NCBI RefSeq assembly: GCF_023617305.1
Contig: NZ_CP081485.1
Span: 1,230,501-1,294,500, forward strand
Direction of reading: 5' to 3'
Source: Methanobrevibacter sp. TLL-48-HuF1
Lineage (GTDB): Archaea > Methanobacteriota > Methanobacteria > Methanobacteriales > Methanobacteriaceae
DNA length: 64,000 nt
Part shown: in pieces, positions 37,170-47,199 of the stretch
How the letters are laid out: every line of letters starts with the position of its first letter
How positions within the stretch are numbered: position 1 is the first letter of the stretch
Made by a program: the position numbers and the translations under genes
The notes under the pieces: generated by a model
What the model saw: only the letters and a program-made list of their open reading frames with translations
What the model was told of the DNA's origin: nothing
Database searches by the model: none

Positions 37170-40100
37170 AAATTGAATAAACTGATGTTAGTTGGTATGT
37201 TGTTACTGGCTATTTTGACTCTTGGTGCTGTTAGTGCTCAGGAGGATTCTTCTGCTGATGTTTTGGCAGTTGATAGTGCTTCATCTCATGTAGGTGATGG
37301 GATAAGTTATGATAAGACGATTTATGTGAATACTACTGGTGATGATTCAAATTCCGGTAGTCAGACTAGTCCTTATGCTACAATAAATAAGGGTATTTCA
37401 AGTGTCAATGCTTCTGATAATGCAGTTATTTATTTAAGTAAAGGAACATTCACTGGAGGTAATAATACTGATTTAAATATTAATTTAGCTCATGAAAAAT
37501 ATGGCGGTTCTTTAACTATTGTTGGTCAGGGAAATGATAAAACATTCATTGATGGTGGAAGTGTAAGTCCATTTCTTAAATCTGTTAGTGGAGATACTGC
37601 TTTAACTTTGATAAATATTTCTTTTATTAATGGAAAAGCTAATACTGGAAGTATGATTAATTGTGGAGGTAATTTAACTGTTGATAATTGTGTATTTGAA
37701 AACAATTATGCAACTAGCTCTCAAGGAGCTCTTGTTTCTAAAGGTATGGATTTAAAAGTAATTAATTCTATATTTAAAAACAACACTGCTTCAAATCAAG
37801 GTCCAGACATATGTTTTAATAACAATAATGGTAATGTTTATATAGGTAATTCTTCTTTTTACAATGCTATTAATAAAGGATATTCCTGCGGGGCATCTGT
37901 ATTCATATATAATTCTAAAAATGCTAAAATAATCGGAAATACTTTTAAAGATATTGTTGGGAATTACAATGATGCCGCTCTTCAAATTTCCAGTGATAAT
38001 GGTCAAATAATGAATAATGTATTTATTAATTGTACTAATTCCAATACTGGTACAAGTAATTATGGAGTAATCTATTTAGCAGGTAATAACATATTAAAAC
38101 AAAACAAATTTATAAATTCTTCCTCTAAAATGGGATTAATTTATAATAATGGTTTTATGAATGCTGTTATTACATTTAATGATGTATTCACTGATAAAAC
38201 TACTTTTACTTTAAGTGCTACTATAACTGATGATGTAGGAAATACTATTTCTTCTGTTAGAACTATTAAATTTAATATAGATGGTATGAAAGTAGGTGAA
38301 AGTGGTTCAGATAATGGTTTTGCATCAGTTTCTGTTTCCAAATTATTTGACAATGGTAAACATGAAATAAACGGTAATTATAATGGAGAAAATAATACTT
38401 TCAATCCAGCTACATTAACTGTCAATATTGACAGAACCCCTGCGGAATTCTGGGTTTCTACAAAAGGTAATGATACAACTGGTGACGGAAGTAAAAATAA
38501 TCCGTTCAACACAATTAATCATGCAATAACTGCAGGATTAGATAAATCAATCAACATTACTATTCATATTATGGATGGTACTTATTTAGGTACTGGCAAT
38601 GTTAATTTAAAATATAATAGAATAGCTGTTTTAAATTTAATTGGTGAAAATTATGGTAAAACAATTATTGATGGTCAGGATAAAGATTATTTCTTCTATT
38701 TTGATAAAGGATTAGATGTATCTCTTACTAATTTAACATTTACTAATGGAAAAGCAACTTTTGTTAATTGGAATTGGGGAATAATTTACGGATCTTCATT
38801 AACTATGAATGATTGTATTATTAAAAATTCCACATCTAATAGTAATTTATTATATGATATAGATACTCAAAACTCAAAATTAGTATTTAATAATTTAACT
38901 TATATTAACAATAAAGGAAATATGTGGTTAGGTTATGCAACAATAAACAATTCCTATTTTGCAGATAATGTAGGTGCTACTCTTGGTGGAGTTATAAGAG
39001 GAACTAACAATTTAACTGTTACTAATTCTAAATTCATAAATAATACTAATCCTAAAAATAGCAATGCTGAAGGTGGAGCTGTTTATGCCCAAAATATTAT
39101 AAGTATAAATAATATTTATGATTCAAATTATGCTGGAACTAAAGGTGGAGCTGTTTATGTATCTGGTGGTGCAAAAGCAACATTTATAAATGATACTTTT
39201 ATAAACAACCGTGCTGCTGGTGATGGTGGTGCTGTATATGCTTACATAAGTAGTAGCAGTTTTGTTCCTGTTGCAACTTTTGAAAATGTCAAATTTATAA
39301 ATAACTCAGGAGCTAATGGTGGAGCAGCTACTGTTTCAGGAGCTACCTTTAACAATGTTACTTTTAAAGATAACACTGCTAACACTATGGGTGGAGCTAT
39401 TTATTTATTTTCTGTAACAAATGGTAAAACCAGCAATATTCCAGATTTAACTATTTCTAATGATTCTTTATTTGAAAATAATAATGCTCCTGAAGGTAAG
39501 GATATTTATATTTCCACACCTGTTGCTAATAATGGTGTTGCAAATGTAACTGGACTTACAATTACTTTCAATGATTTAAATGTTGCAGAATTAGCAGGTA
39601 AATTAACTGCACAAGTAACACATCCTAGTGGAGCAGTTATTAGTGGAAACACTGTTACATTTTTAATTGATGGAAATTATGCAGGAATTGCTGATGTAGT
39701 TAATGGCATAGCTACTTATAATTATGTCGGATTTGAAGACGGTAAATATAGTTTAAGCGGAACTTATGATGCAAATGGTAAAAATTACATATATAAAAAT
39801 GGAACTATAACTGTTAAAATTAATACTATTTTAGATAATATCACAGTTTATGTGTCTGATGCTAAAGGTAATGACAGTACTGCAGATGGATCTTTAGCTA
39901 AACCGTTTAAAACCATTAAAAATGCATTAGAATATGCTCAATCTAAATCTAGGACAGTTACTGTTCATGTATTGGAAGGTACTTATACTGGAAATCTTAA
40001 TGCTGATTTGGATATTCAGGTAAATACGGATATTTCAATTGTTGGTGATGGAGAAAACAAAACAATAATTTTTAATCCTGATGCCAAATACTTTATCACA

Positions 40101-40832
40101 GCTTTACAAGGTAAAGGTTCTCTTAAAATAGCTAATATGACTATTAATAGAGTTGGAAAAGATACACAATCTGCATTATATGTTGAGAAAAATGTTCATG
40201 TAATGATTGATACAGTGGAATTTATTAATGGAAAAGGTAATTATGGTGGAGCTATTAACTCTGCAGGTATTCTAACTATTAAAAATTCATATTTCTTTAA
40301 TAATGGTCATGCAGACCCAGTAAAACGTCAAAATGCATATGCTGGTGGAGCAATTTACAATGATGGTTATTTAACAATTGATAATACAACTTTTGTAGCA
40401 AATCATGCAACTAGAGCTTCAACAATTGCAAATCAGGGTAATTTATACATGAATAATTCTCAGATTATTGACAGTATATCTGCTTCTTCTTTGAACATGG
40501 ATTATAGGGTTATTGCTTCTTTTAATGTAGGTCAAATTGGTAATATAACTCTTGAAAACACTAAAATTTCAGTAACTGGAAAAACTCCTTTGGAACTTGT
40601 TAATTCAAGTAATATCTATCAGGGAGATAGATCTGTAACCTGTCTTGGTTTTGGAAGTTCTGAAAAAATAGTCTTTAATAATGTAACTGTTGACGGAAAT
40701 GGATCCTCTACTATGGGATCTTATGTATTTGGTGGATTTAACAGTTGGAATACTGTTGGAGGAGGTAGAAGTCAAAAACTCCTAAAGATATTTATGTATA
40801 TAATTCAACATTTTCCAATTTGCTATCTGTAA
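37167..40832 (+). CDS. Adhesin-like surface protein, N-terminal part of a frameshifted gene
   Basis: 1221 residues as read. It has a signal peptide (core LMLVGMLLLAILTLGAVSA) and three beta-helix modules like those of the neighbour at 31276 (motifs GDDSNSGSQTSPYATI, GNDTTGDGSKNNPFNTI and GNDSTADGSLAKPFKTI). ATG 37122 is in frame, but the ribosome-binding site GGTGAAA sits before ATG 37167, as in the paralogue. The frame is lost at A5 (40774-40778), and the last 18 residues are out-of-frame sequence. Adding one A would join it to the reading frame that continues to 42982, giving a protein close in size to the intact copy. As it stands the product would be secreted without its C-terminal repeats. 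It could be a pseudogene, a phase-off allele or a sequencing error. Confidence 0.85.
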   Translation: MKLNKLMLVGMLLLAILTLGAVSAQEDSSADVLAVDSASSHVGDGISYDKTIYVNTTGDDSNSGSQTSPYATINKGISSVNASDNAVIYLSKGTFTGGNNTDLNINLAHEKYGGSLTIVGQGNDKTFIDGGSVSPFLKSVSGDTALTLINISFINGKANTGSMINCGGNLTVDNCVFENNYATSSQGALVSKGMDLKVINSIFKNNTASNQGPDICFNNNNGNVYIGNSSFYNAINKGYSCGASVFIYNSKNAKIIGNTFKDIVGNYNDAALQISSDNGQIMNNVFINCTNSNTGTSNYGVIYLAGNNILKQNKFINSSSKMGLIYNNGFMNAVITFNDVFTDKTTFTLSATITDDVGNTISSVRTIKFNIDGMKVGESGSDNGFASVSVSKLFDNGKHEINGNYNGENNTFNPATLTVNIDRTPAEFWVSTKGNDTTGDGSKNNPFNTINHAITAGLDKSINITIHIMDGTYLGTGNVNLKYNRIAVLNLIGENYGKTIIDGQDKDYFFYFDKGLDVSLTNLTFTNGKATFVNWNWGIIYGSSLTMNDCIIKNSTSNSNLLYDIDTQNSKLVFNNLTYINNKGNMWLGYATINNSYFADNVGATLGGVIRGTNNLTVTNSKFINNTNPKNSNAEGGAVYAQNIISINNIYDSNYAGTKGGAVYVSGGAKATFINDTFINNRAAGDGGAVYAYISSSSFVPVATFENVKFINNSGANGGAATVSGATFNNVTFKDNTANTMGGAIYLFSVTNGKTSNIPDLTISNDSLFENNNAPEGKDIYISTPVANNGVANVTGLTITFNDLNVAELAGKLTAQVTHPSGAVISGNTVTFLIDGNYAGIADVVNGIATYNYVGFEDGKYSLSGTYDANGKNYIYKNGTITVKINTILDNITVYVSDAKGNDSTADGSLAKPFKTIKNALEYAQSKSRTVTVHVLEGTYTGNLNADLDIQVNTDISIVGDGENKTIIFNPDAKYFITALQGKGSLKIANMTINRVGKDTQSALYVEKNVHVMIDTVEFINGKGNYGGAINSAGILTIKNSYFFNNGHADPVKRQNAYAGGAIYNDGYLTIDNTTFVANHATRASTIANQGNLYMNNSQIIDSISASSLNMDYRVIASFNVGQIGNITLENTKISVTGKTPLELVNSSNIYQGDRSVTCLGFGSSEKIVFNNVTVDGNGSSTMGSYVFGGFNSWNTVGGGRSQKLLKIFMYIIQHFPICYL
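40774..40778 (+). other. Frameshift point in an A5 tract
   Basis: In the first frame the codons are AGT-CAA-AAA-CTC-CTA. One added A, or a -1 slip on AAA, gives AGT-CAA-AAA-ACT-CCT-AAA-GAT, which continues smoothly into the second frame. Confidence 0.8.
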
Positions 40833-42982
40833 ATATATTTTATGAAAAAATTAACTCTACAAGAATATTTGACGGATGTATTTTTGATAATGTTGAATAT
40901 TTAGTAGAGGTTACTTCCTCAACTATAAATGATGCTATTATAATTAAAAATTCTGTTATTTATGGTGATGTAAAAGTTGGTAAAGTTAATGGTGTTAATA
41001 TAACTCTTAATTTAGATAATAATTGGTGGGGAAGCAATAATGCAACTTATTACAATGCAGTTATACGTCTTTCATCTGGATATAATAGTGTAATAACTGA
41101 ATTAAGTAAAGAGATTGCTACTCCAGATAATTATTTGGTTTTAACTTTAGATGTTACCAACAAAACAGGTTTATTGCAGGATGCTGTTTTAGCTTTCAAA
41201 GTATTTAATGGAACCAATTTTACTGATTATAATGGTTCTTTACCAGTACGTAACTTCAACATGTCTGCAGCAAATGCTACTTTAAGCATGACTAATGGTA
41301 CAATAGCTAATAATATTATTAATGGTTTTGAAGCAAAAGAAGGTAATTATACTATTTCTGCTACTGTTGACGGTCAGAGTGTAACTTATAATGGTGGTGC
41401 TTCTTTAGGAAAAGGAATCCTTGATGTTAAGGATATTTCTCTTGATTATGGTGAAGTTATAATAGCTAATGCTACTTTAAGGGATACTAAAGGCAATTTA
41501 TTATCTAATATAAATGTAACCTTGAAAGTTAATGGTAAAACTTATTACATGGTTACTGATGAAAATGGTGTAGCTAGTTTTGTCATTGGACAATTAAATG
41601 CTGGAAAATACACTTTAGTTTACTCTGTCGATGACTCAAAAGTTATTGTTCCAACTACAAATTCATCTACTTTAACTGTTAATAAAGCTAAAGACTCTTT
41701 AAAAGTAGATATTGATGCGGGTGTAGCTGGTGAAGATGTTGTAATTACTGTTAATGGTCCTAAAGATCTTAAAGAAAACATTACTGTAACTGTAGATAAA
41801 AATGTTTATAATGTAGTTCTTGTTAACGGATCTGCAAAATTAACCATTAAAGATTTAACTGCAGGAAACTATAATGTGACTGTTACTTATCCTGGAGACA
41901 GTAATTATGATAAACAGGTAATCAGGACTAATTTCACTGTAGATATTAATAAAAAAGTTAATTTAAACATTTCTGACATTGTGATGATTTACAAAGACGG
42001 TACAAGAATGGTTGCTGTTTTAACTGATTATTTAGGTAATCCTATAGCTAATGCAACAGTGTACTTTACTATTAATGGTCAAACTTATGCTAAAACCACT
42101 GATGCTAACGGTACTGCTTCAATGGGGCTTAACTTAGTATCTAATGTTTATCAGGCTACTGTTTCATATAATGGCTCAGATATGTATAATAAAATAAGTA
42201 AGAATATTACTGTAACTATTAATCCTACTCTTATAAGTAAAGATTTAGTTAAAATGTATCAGAACGCTACCAGATTCTATGCTAAATTCACTGACAGTAC
42301 TGGAAAAGCATTAGCTAACACAGAAGTTAAATTTAACATTCATGGTGTTTTCTACACCAAAAAGACTAATAAGGATGGTGTAGCTGATTTAGGTATTATG
42401 TTAAGACCTGGATCATACATTTTAACTGCTTACAACCCAGTAACTGGTGAAGAAAAAGGATTTAACATAACTGTAAAATCATTAATTGTTCAAAATGATT
42501 TAACCAAATACTACTTAAATGCTTCCAGATTTGAAGCAACTGTCTACAATAAAGACGGATCTTTAGCAGTAAATAAAGAAGTAACATTTAACATCAATGG
42601 TGTGTTCTATCACAAAAAAACAGATGAAAATGGTGTTGCAAGCTTAGGAATAGCTTTAAGACCAGGAAACTATACTATTACAACAATGTATGACGGATTG
42701 GATATTGGAAACAAAGTCACTGTATTGCCAACTTTAGTAACTAAAGATCTCTCTATGAAGTACCTTGACGGCAGCAATTTCACTGCTTTAACTTTAGACG
42801 GTCAAGGTAAGCCATTAGCTAACCAAAATGTATCATTTAATGTAAATGGTGTATTCTATCACAAAGTTACTAATAAAGATGGTATTGCAAGCTTAGGAAT
42901 CAGATTAATGAGCGGCGAATACATCATAACTTCCTACTGGAACGACTTCCAAACTGGAAACACAATAAAAATCAGTCCTTAA
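40820..42982 (+). CDS. Adhesin-like surface protein, C-terminal part of a frameshifted gene
   Basis: The second half of the split adhesin, up to 720 residues in this frame. The coding signal in this frame actually begins near 40770, upstream of the nominal TTG at 40820. It has no ribosome-binding site or signal peptide of its own, so it would not be made or exported as a separate protein. It holds the end of the beta-helix (with a NNWWGSNN turn), two Ig-like domains and the four C-terminal repeats, which are nearly identical to the end of the protein at 31276. The high similarity to the paralogue suggests recent duplication or gene conversion. Confidence 0.82.
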   Translation: MLSVNIFYEKINSTRIFDGCIFDNVEYLVEVTSSTINDAIIIKNSVIYGDVKVGKVNGVNITLNLDNNWWGSNNATYYNAVIRLSSGYNSVITELSKEIATPDNYLVLTLDVTNKTGLLQDAVLAFKVFNGTNFTDYNGSLPVRNFNMSAANATLSMTNGTIANNIINGFEAKEGNYTISATVDGQSVTYNGGASLGKGILDVKDISLDYGEVIIANATLRDTKGNLLSNINVTLKVNGKTYYMVTDENGVASFVIGQLNAGKYTLVYSVDDSKVIVPTTNSSTLTVNKAKDSLKVDIDAGVAGEDVVITVNGPKDLKENITVTVDKNVYNVVLVNGSAKLTIKDLTAGNYNVTVTYPGDSNYDKQVIRTNFTVDINKKVNLNISDIVMIYKDGTRMVAVLTDYLGNPIANATVYFTINGQTYAKTTDANGTASMGLNLVSNVYQATVSYNGSDMYNKISKNITVTINPTLISKDLVKMYQNATRFYAKFTDSTGKALANTEVKFNIHGVFYTKKTNKDGVADLGIMLRPGSYILTAYNPVTGEEKGFNITVKSLIVQNDLTKYYLNASRFEATVYNKDGSLAVNKEVTFNINGVFYHKKTDENGVASLGIALRPGNYTITTMYDGLDIGNKVTVLPTLVTKDLSMKYLDGSNFTALTLDGQGKPLANQNVSFNVNGVFYHKVTNKDGIASLGIRLMSGEYIITSYWNDFQTGNTIKISP

Positions 42983-43020
42983 AGAGAATTCATAATTCTC
43001 TTACTTTTTTCTTTTTTTAC
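42983..43020 (+). terminator. Hairpin plus oligo-T terminator
   Basis: AGAGAATT (42983-42990), loop CAT, AATTCTCT (42994-43001), then TACTTTTTTCTTTTTTT. It is the counterpart of the stem after the paralogue at 37008. Confidence 0.78.
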
Positions 43021-43156
43021 ATATACATTATTTAATTTAAATATCTAGTTTTTTATAATAGCTAGTATTATAATCAAATCATCATTATAAATTTTTAAAA
43101 AAGTAGTTTAAATTATTATTTAATTGATTACAAATTCAATAATTTTGTAGGAAAAA

Positions 43157-43166
43157 AGAGAGGTGA
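43157..43166 (+). other. Orphan ribosome-binding-site-like sequence
   Basis: AGAGAGGTGA is as strong as the sites before the adhesins but is followed by an ATT codon and then a stop within three codons. It points into the 3' end of the oppositely directed dnaJ. It may be the leftover start region of a lost surface-protein gene; that is inference. Confidence 0.35.
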
Positions 43167-43187
43167 TAATTAGTTAAAATTAATTAA

Positions 43188-44336
43188 CTAACTATTGATA
43201 ACTTCTTTGACTTTGTCAAAAAGTCCTTTTTCAACGTGGTGGATTTCATTTCCACTTATTTCGTCAAATTCTTTTAATAATTTTTTCTGTTTGTGGTTTA
43301 ATTTTTTAGGAACAACAACTTTTACAGTAACATAGAGATTTCCTCTACCTTTATGTCTTACTGAAGTCATTCCTTGATCTTTAAGTTTAAATACAGTTCC
43401 GCTTTGAGTTCCGGGAGTTACTTTAAATTCAACAGTTTTCCCTTCAATAGTTGGGATTTGAATTACATCTCCCAGTGCTGCCTGTGGGAAACTTATTTGC
43501 TGTTCGTAGTAAAGGTGGTCTCCTTCACGTTGGAATTCTTTATTTCTGCTAATGTGAACACTAGCTATAAGATCTCCTTCGTATCCAGGTTGGTCTCCAC
43601 AGTTACCTTCGCCAGATACTCTTAAACGGTCACCTTCATCAACACCTGCAGGAATTTCAATTTTAATAGTTTTACTTTCCCTAACATTACCTTTTCCATG
43701 ACATTCTTCACATGGGTCAGTAATGATTTTACCTGTACCGCCACAGTCTCTACAAGGTCTTACATTCATCATTTGACCAAGTATTGTGTTACTTACCTGT
43801 TTTACTTGTCCTGTTCCGTTACATGTTGGACAGGTTTTTGGTTCAACACCAGGTTTTGATTTATTTCCGTTACATGTTGGACAGATTTTACTTCTTCGTA
43901 TTTTAACTTCTTTTTCTACACCATTAAAAGCTTCTTCTAAGGTTATTTTGACTTCGGTGTATATGTCTGATCCTCTTTGAGGTCCCGCTTGTCTGCCCCT
44001 TCTGTTTGAACCTCCTCCAAATCCGAACATATCAAATATGTTTCCTATATCGAAGCCCTGGAATATGTCCTCGAAGTTTACATTTTGATAGAAATCTTCT
44101 GCACTAAATCCATCCATACCAGCATGACCAAATTGATCATATCTTTGACGTTTTTCATCATCAGATAAGACGGCATAAGCTTCACTTACTTCTTTGAATT
44201 TTTCTTCAGCTCCCTCTTCCTCACTTACGTCTGGATGGTATTTCATAGCTAGTTTACGATAAGCTTTTTTGATGTCCTTTTCTGAAGCATTTTTATCAAC
44301 TCCAAGAACTTCATAATAATCTCGCTTTTCTGCCAT
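43188..44336 (-). CDS. dnaJ: Chaperone DnaJ (Hsp40)
   Basis: A 382-residue class I J-protein that delivers substrates to DnaK and stimulates its ATPase. The J-domain (residues 1 to about 70) has the HPD motif in [12 protein letters not shown] Gly/Phe-rich stretch follows (about 75-125), then four zinc-binding repeats (CPTCNGN, CPTCNGT, CRDCGGT, CEECHGK; about 150-215) and C-terminal substrate-binding domains. GGTGA precedes the ATG. It is the last gene of the grpE-dnaK-dnaJ set, with 139 bases between dnaK and dnaJ, so it may also have its own promoter. Family knowledge: these genes came to some archaea from bacteria. Confidence 0.97.
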   Translation of the reverse strand: MAEKRDYYEVLGVDKNASEKDIKKAYRKLAMKYHPDVSEEEGAEEKFKEVSEAYAVLSDDEKRQRYDQFGHAGMDGFSAEDFYQNVNFEDIFQGFDIGNIFDMFGFGGGSNRRGRQAGPQRGSDIYTEVKITLEEAFNGVEKEVKIRRSKICPTCNGNKSKPGVEPKTCPTCNGTGQVKQVSNTILGQMMNVRPCRDCGGTGKIITDPCEECHGKGNVRESKTIKIEIPAGVDEGDRLRVSGEGNCGDQPGYEGDLIASVHISRNKEFQREGDHLYYEQQISFPQAALGDVIQIPTIEGKTVEFKVTPGTQSGTVFKLKDQGMTSVRHKGRGNLYVTVKVVVPKKLNHKQKKLLKEFDEISGNEIHHVEKGLFDKVKEVINS

Positions 44337-44475
44337 TTAGTCACCTTATAAGTATTATCTTAAAAAATATAAAAAATAGAATAAATAATTTGTTTTATAT
44401 TTCGTAGTCAGTTAGTTTTTTGATTCTGATTTTTATATAACCTACTTGGAAATAATAAAACAGTTATTATTTAAT

Positions 44476-46356
44476 CTAATCATCTTTTACTTCGTAATCT
44501 GCATCGATTGTGTCGTCATCATCATCTGAGGAATTAGATTGAGCACCTGCATTTGGGTCAGCTTGTTGTTGTGCTTGAGCTTGAGCTTGTGCTTCTTGAT
44601 AGATTTTAGCACTAATTCCTTGAACTACTTCAGATAATTCATCAGATTTTTCTTTAATAGCAGCAATGTCATCGCCAGCTACAAGATCTCTTAATTCACC
44701 AACAAGTTTTTCAACTTTTTCTTTTTCATCGTCACTTACTTTGTCTTTTAATTCTTCTAAAGCTTTTTCGGATGTGTAAATTAAGGAATCTGCATTGTTT
44801 CTAACTTCAATTTCTTCTTGTTTTTGTTTATCTGCTTCAGCGTTCATTTCAGCTTCTTTAATTTTTTGTTCGATTTCTTCGTCAGATAATTTGGTTGAAG
44901 AAGTAATTGTAATAGCTTGTTCCTTACCTGTACCTTTGTCTTTTGCAGATACATTGATTATACCGTTTGCATCAATATCAAAGGTAACTTCAATTTGAGG
45001 AACTCCTCTTGGTGCAGGTGGGATACCTACAAGTTGGAATCTTCCAAGTGAAGTGTTGTCTGCAGCCATTTTCCTTTCTCCTTGAAGAACATTAATATCT
45101 ACAGATGGTTGGTTGTCTGCAGCTGTAGAAAAGATTTGGCTTTTTTTGGTAGGGATTGTTGTGTTCCTTTCAATTAAAGTGGTTGATACTCCACCTAAGG
45201 TTTCAATACCTAATGATAATGGAGTTACATCTAAAAGAACTAAATCTTTAATTTCTCCAGCTAATACTCCACCTTGGATAGCTGCTCCCATTGATACACA
45301 TTCCATAGGGTCAATACCACGTTCGATTGATTTGCCGATGAATTTTTCTACATATTTTTGTACAATTGGCATTCTGGTAGGTCCACCAACAAGAATGATT
45401 TTATCAATGTCGGATTTGCTCATTTTAGCATCATCTAATGCTTGTTGCATTGGTTTTCCGGATTTTTTAACAATGTCATCTACTAATTCTTCTAATTTAG
45501 CTCTTGTAAGAGTTACGATTAAGTTTTTAGGAGATCCGTCTTTACCCATTGTAATAAATGGTAAGTTTACTTCAGTGGTTAATGTAGTGGATAATTCGAT
45601 TTTTGCTTTTTCAGCAGCTTCTCTTAACCTTTGTACAGCTTGATCATCATCCATAAGGTTAATTCCGTTTTCTTTTTCGAATTCATCAGATAAGTATTTT
45701 AAAAGAACATTATCCATATCGGTACCACCTAACTGGGTGTCCCCACTAGTGGATTTTACTTCAAATATTCCTCCACCGAATTCCATGATGGTTACATCTA
45801 AGGTACCTCCACCTAAATCGTATACCATGATATTTACATCATCATCTTCCTGTTTATCGATACCATAAGCTAAACTTGCAGCGGTAGGTTCGTTTACAAG
45901 TCTTACAACATCTAATCCTGCAATAGTTCCAGCATCTTTTGTTGCAGTCCTTTGGTTGTCGTCAAAGTAAGCAGGTACGGTAATAACAGCTTTTTCAACT
46001 TTTTCATCTAAGAAAGATTCTGCATCTTTTTTAATTTTTTGCAAGATGAATGCAGAGATTTCTTGTGGTGAATATTGTTTGCCGTGGATTGTAACTTTGT
46101 AATCAGTTCCCATACTTCTTTTGATTGCACTGATAGTGTTTTCAGGGTTGGTTACAGCTTGTCTTCTAGCAGGTTCTCCTACTAACATTTGACCGTCATC
46201 AGTAAATGCAACATAACTTGGGAATGCTTTACCGTATTGGCTTGCACCTTCTGCAGATGGTACTACAGTTGGTTTACCTCCAACAAGTACAGATGCTGCA
46301 GAGTTACTTGTTCCTAAATCAATACCTATAATTTTTTCTTTTTTAGTATCAGACAT
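44476..46356 (-). CDS. dnaK: Chaperone DnaK (Hsp70)
   Basis: A 626-residue Hsp70. The ATPase domain (about 1-385) shows the phosphate loops [12 protein letters not shown] and [13 protein letters not shown] and the adenosine motif [12 protein letters not shown]. The substrate-binding domain and helical lid follow. The tail is Gln/Ala-rich, then acidic ([16 protein letters not shown]), as in bacterial DnaK. AGGTGATT precedes the ATG. It is 45 bases downstream of grpE in the same direction. Expression is probably heat-responsive, controlled at the grpE upstream region. Confidence 0.97.
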   Translation of the reverse strand: MSDTKKEKIIGIDLGTSNSAASVLVGGKPTVVPSAEGASQYGKAFPSYVAFTDDGQMLVGEPARRQAVTNPENTISAIKRSMGTDYKVTIHGKQYSPQEISAFILQKIKKDAESFLDEKVEKAVITVPAYFDDNQRTATKDAGTIAGLDVVRLVNEPTAASLAYGIDKQEDDDVNIMVYDLGGGTLDVTIMEFGGGIFEVKSTSGDTQLGGTDMDNVLLKYLSDEFEKENGINLMDDDQAVQRLREAAEKAKIELSTTLTTEVNLPFITMGKDGSPKNLIVTLTRAKLEELVDDIVKKSGKPMQQALDDAKMSKSDIDKIILVGGPTRMPIVQKYVEKFIGKSIERGIDPMECVSMGAAIQGGVLAGEIKDLVLLDVTPLSLGIETLGGVSTTLIERNTTIPTKKSQIFSTAADNQPSVDINVLQGERKMAADNTSLGRFQLVGIPPAPRGVPQIEVTFDIDANGIINVSAKDKGTGKEQAITITSSTKLSDEEIEQKIKEAEMNAEADKQKQEEIEVRNNADSLIYTSEKALEELKDKVSDDEKEKVEKLVGELRDLVAGDDIAAIKEKSDELSEVVQGISAKIYQEAQAQAQAQQQADPNAGAQSNSSDDDDDTIDADYEVKDD

Positions 46357-46401
46357 AATTAATCACCTTTATTTTTTGATTGTATAATAATTTAATAAAC
46401 A

Positions 46402-46959
46402 TTATTTTTTACAGACTCTAACTTTAGAGTATTTGATAACTTTACCTTTTAAGGTATATCCTTTCATCAGTTCATCAATAATATATCCATTTTCCACATT
46501 TTCATCATTTGCAACCATAAGTGCTTCATGTTTAAATGGATCGAATTTTTCCCCTTTTGCAGGGATTTCTTCTAAACCTTCTTTAGTTAAAACATCTTTA
46601 ATTTTAGAATATATTAATTCAACACCGTCTCTCAATTCTTTTTCAGTTTTAGAATTTTCAAGTGCTCTTCCTAAATCTTCATAACTGTCTAAGATATTTT
46701 TGATAAGTGGTTCATTGGCAAATTTGATGATATCTTTACTTTTTTTCTCATTGATTTTTTTGAAGTTTTCGAAATCAGCCTGAAGTCTTTGAGATAGTGA
46801 AATATACTCCTGAGTTTCTTCTTTCTGTTTTTCAAGGTCTTCATTTATTTTAGCTAACTCTTTATTTTTAGAATCTAATTCTTCAAGAACTTCATCATAT
46901 TTTTCCTGAAGAGTTTTAGTTTCTTCTTCTTTTTGGTCTTCATTGTTGTCATTAGCCAT
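46402..46959 (-). CDS. grpE: Nucleotide exchange factor GrpE
   Basis: A 185-residue GrpE, which exchanges ADP for ATP on DnaK. Residues about 8-65 are a long Lys/Glu-rich coiled coil. The conserved middle includes [10 protein letters not shown], and the beta domain near the C-terminus includes [11 protein letters not shown] and [25 protein letters not shown] precedes the ATG. It is the first gene of the chaperone operon. The upstream 240 bp is shared with a divergent winged-helix regulator and contains repeated elements. Confidence 0.95.
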   Translation of the reverse strand: MANDNNEDQKEEETKTLQEKYDEVLEELDSKNKELAKINEDLEKQKEETQEYISLSQRLQADFENFKKINEKKSKDIIKFANEPLIKNILDSYEDLGRALENSKTEKELRDGVELIYSKIKDVLTKEGLEEIPAKGEKFDPFKHEALMVANDENVENGYIIDELMKGYTLKGKVIKYSKVRVCKK

Positions 46960-46979
46960 TCAGTCACCTTTTCAAATTT

Positions 46980-47105
46980 TTAAAACTCTTTAAATAACCC
47001 TTGTGTAGAGAATTTTTATTTTTGATACTTAATATTGGCATATTTTGGAATTTATGGACATATAGGAAAATGGTTCAAAAAACAAGGGTTATTAATAAGA
47101 GTTTT
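46980..47105. promoter_or_regulatory. Inverted promoter-like elements between grpE and the regulator
   Basis: ACAAGGGTTATT occurs at 47082-47093 on the plus strand and, on the minus strand, at 46993-47004. The match continues for about 24 bases on each side (to AGAGTTTT) with one inserted base. On the minus strand the element contains TTATTTAAAG, about 30 bases before the grpE start, so it is the likely grpE TATA region. Confidence 0.6.
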
Positions 47106-47121
47106 TTGCACCAAATATTAA

Positions 47122-47172
47122 AGTAACAAAAAGTTATCTTTCTCGTATGTTATTATAGTAACAAAAAGTTAT
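47122..47172 (+). promoter_or_regulatory. Two operator-like repeats before the chaperone-linked regulator
   Basis: AGTAACAAAAAGTTAT occurs exactly at 47122-47137 and 47157-47172, 35 bases apart. Each contains the inverted repeat TAAC-A5-GTTA. The second copy runs into the TATA-like TTATATAAAG (47169-47178), about 25 bases before the regulator ATG. Self-repression is the simplest reading. Confidence 0.65.
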
Positions 47173-47199
47173 ATAAAGGTTTCGGTATAATCTATATTT

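Noticed and set aside
12941-42982. Repetitive DNA in the adhesins considered as a CRISPR array
   Set aside because: The repeats are in-frame protein repeats of variable spacing and sequence; there are no identical repeats with unique spacers and no cas genes.
40820-42982. Separate adhesin gene starting at 40820
   Set aside because: It has no ribosome-binding site or signal peptide, and its frame joins the upstream gene after one base change.
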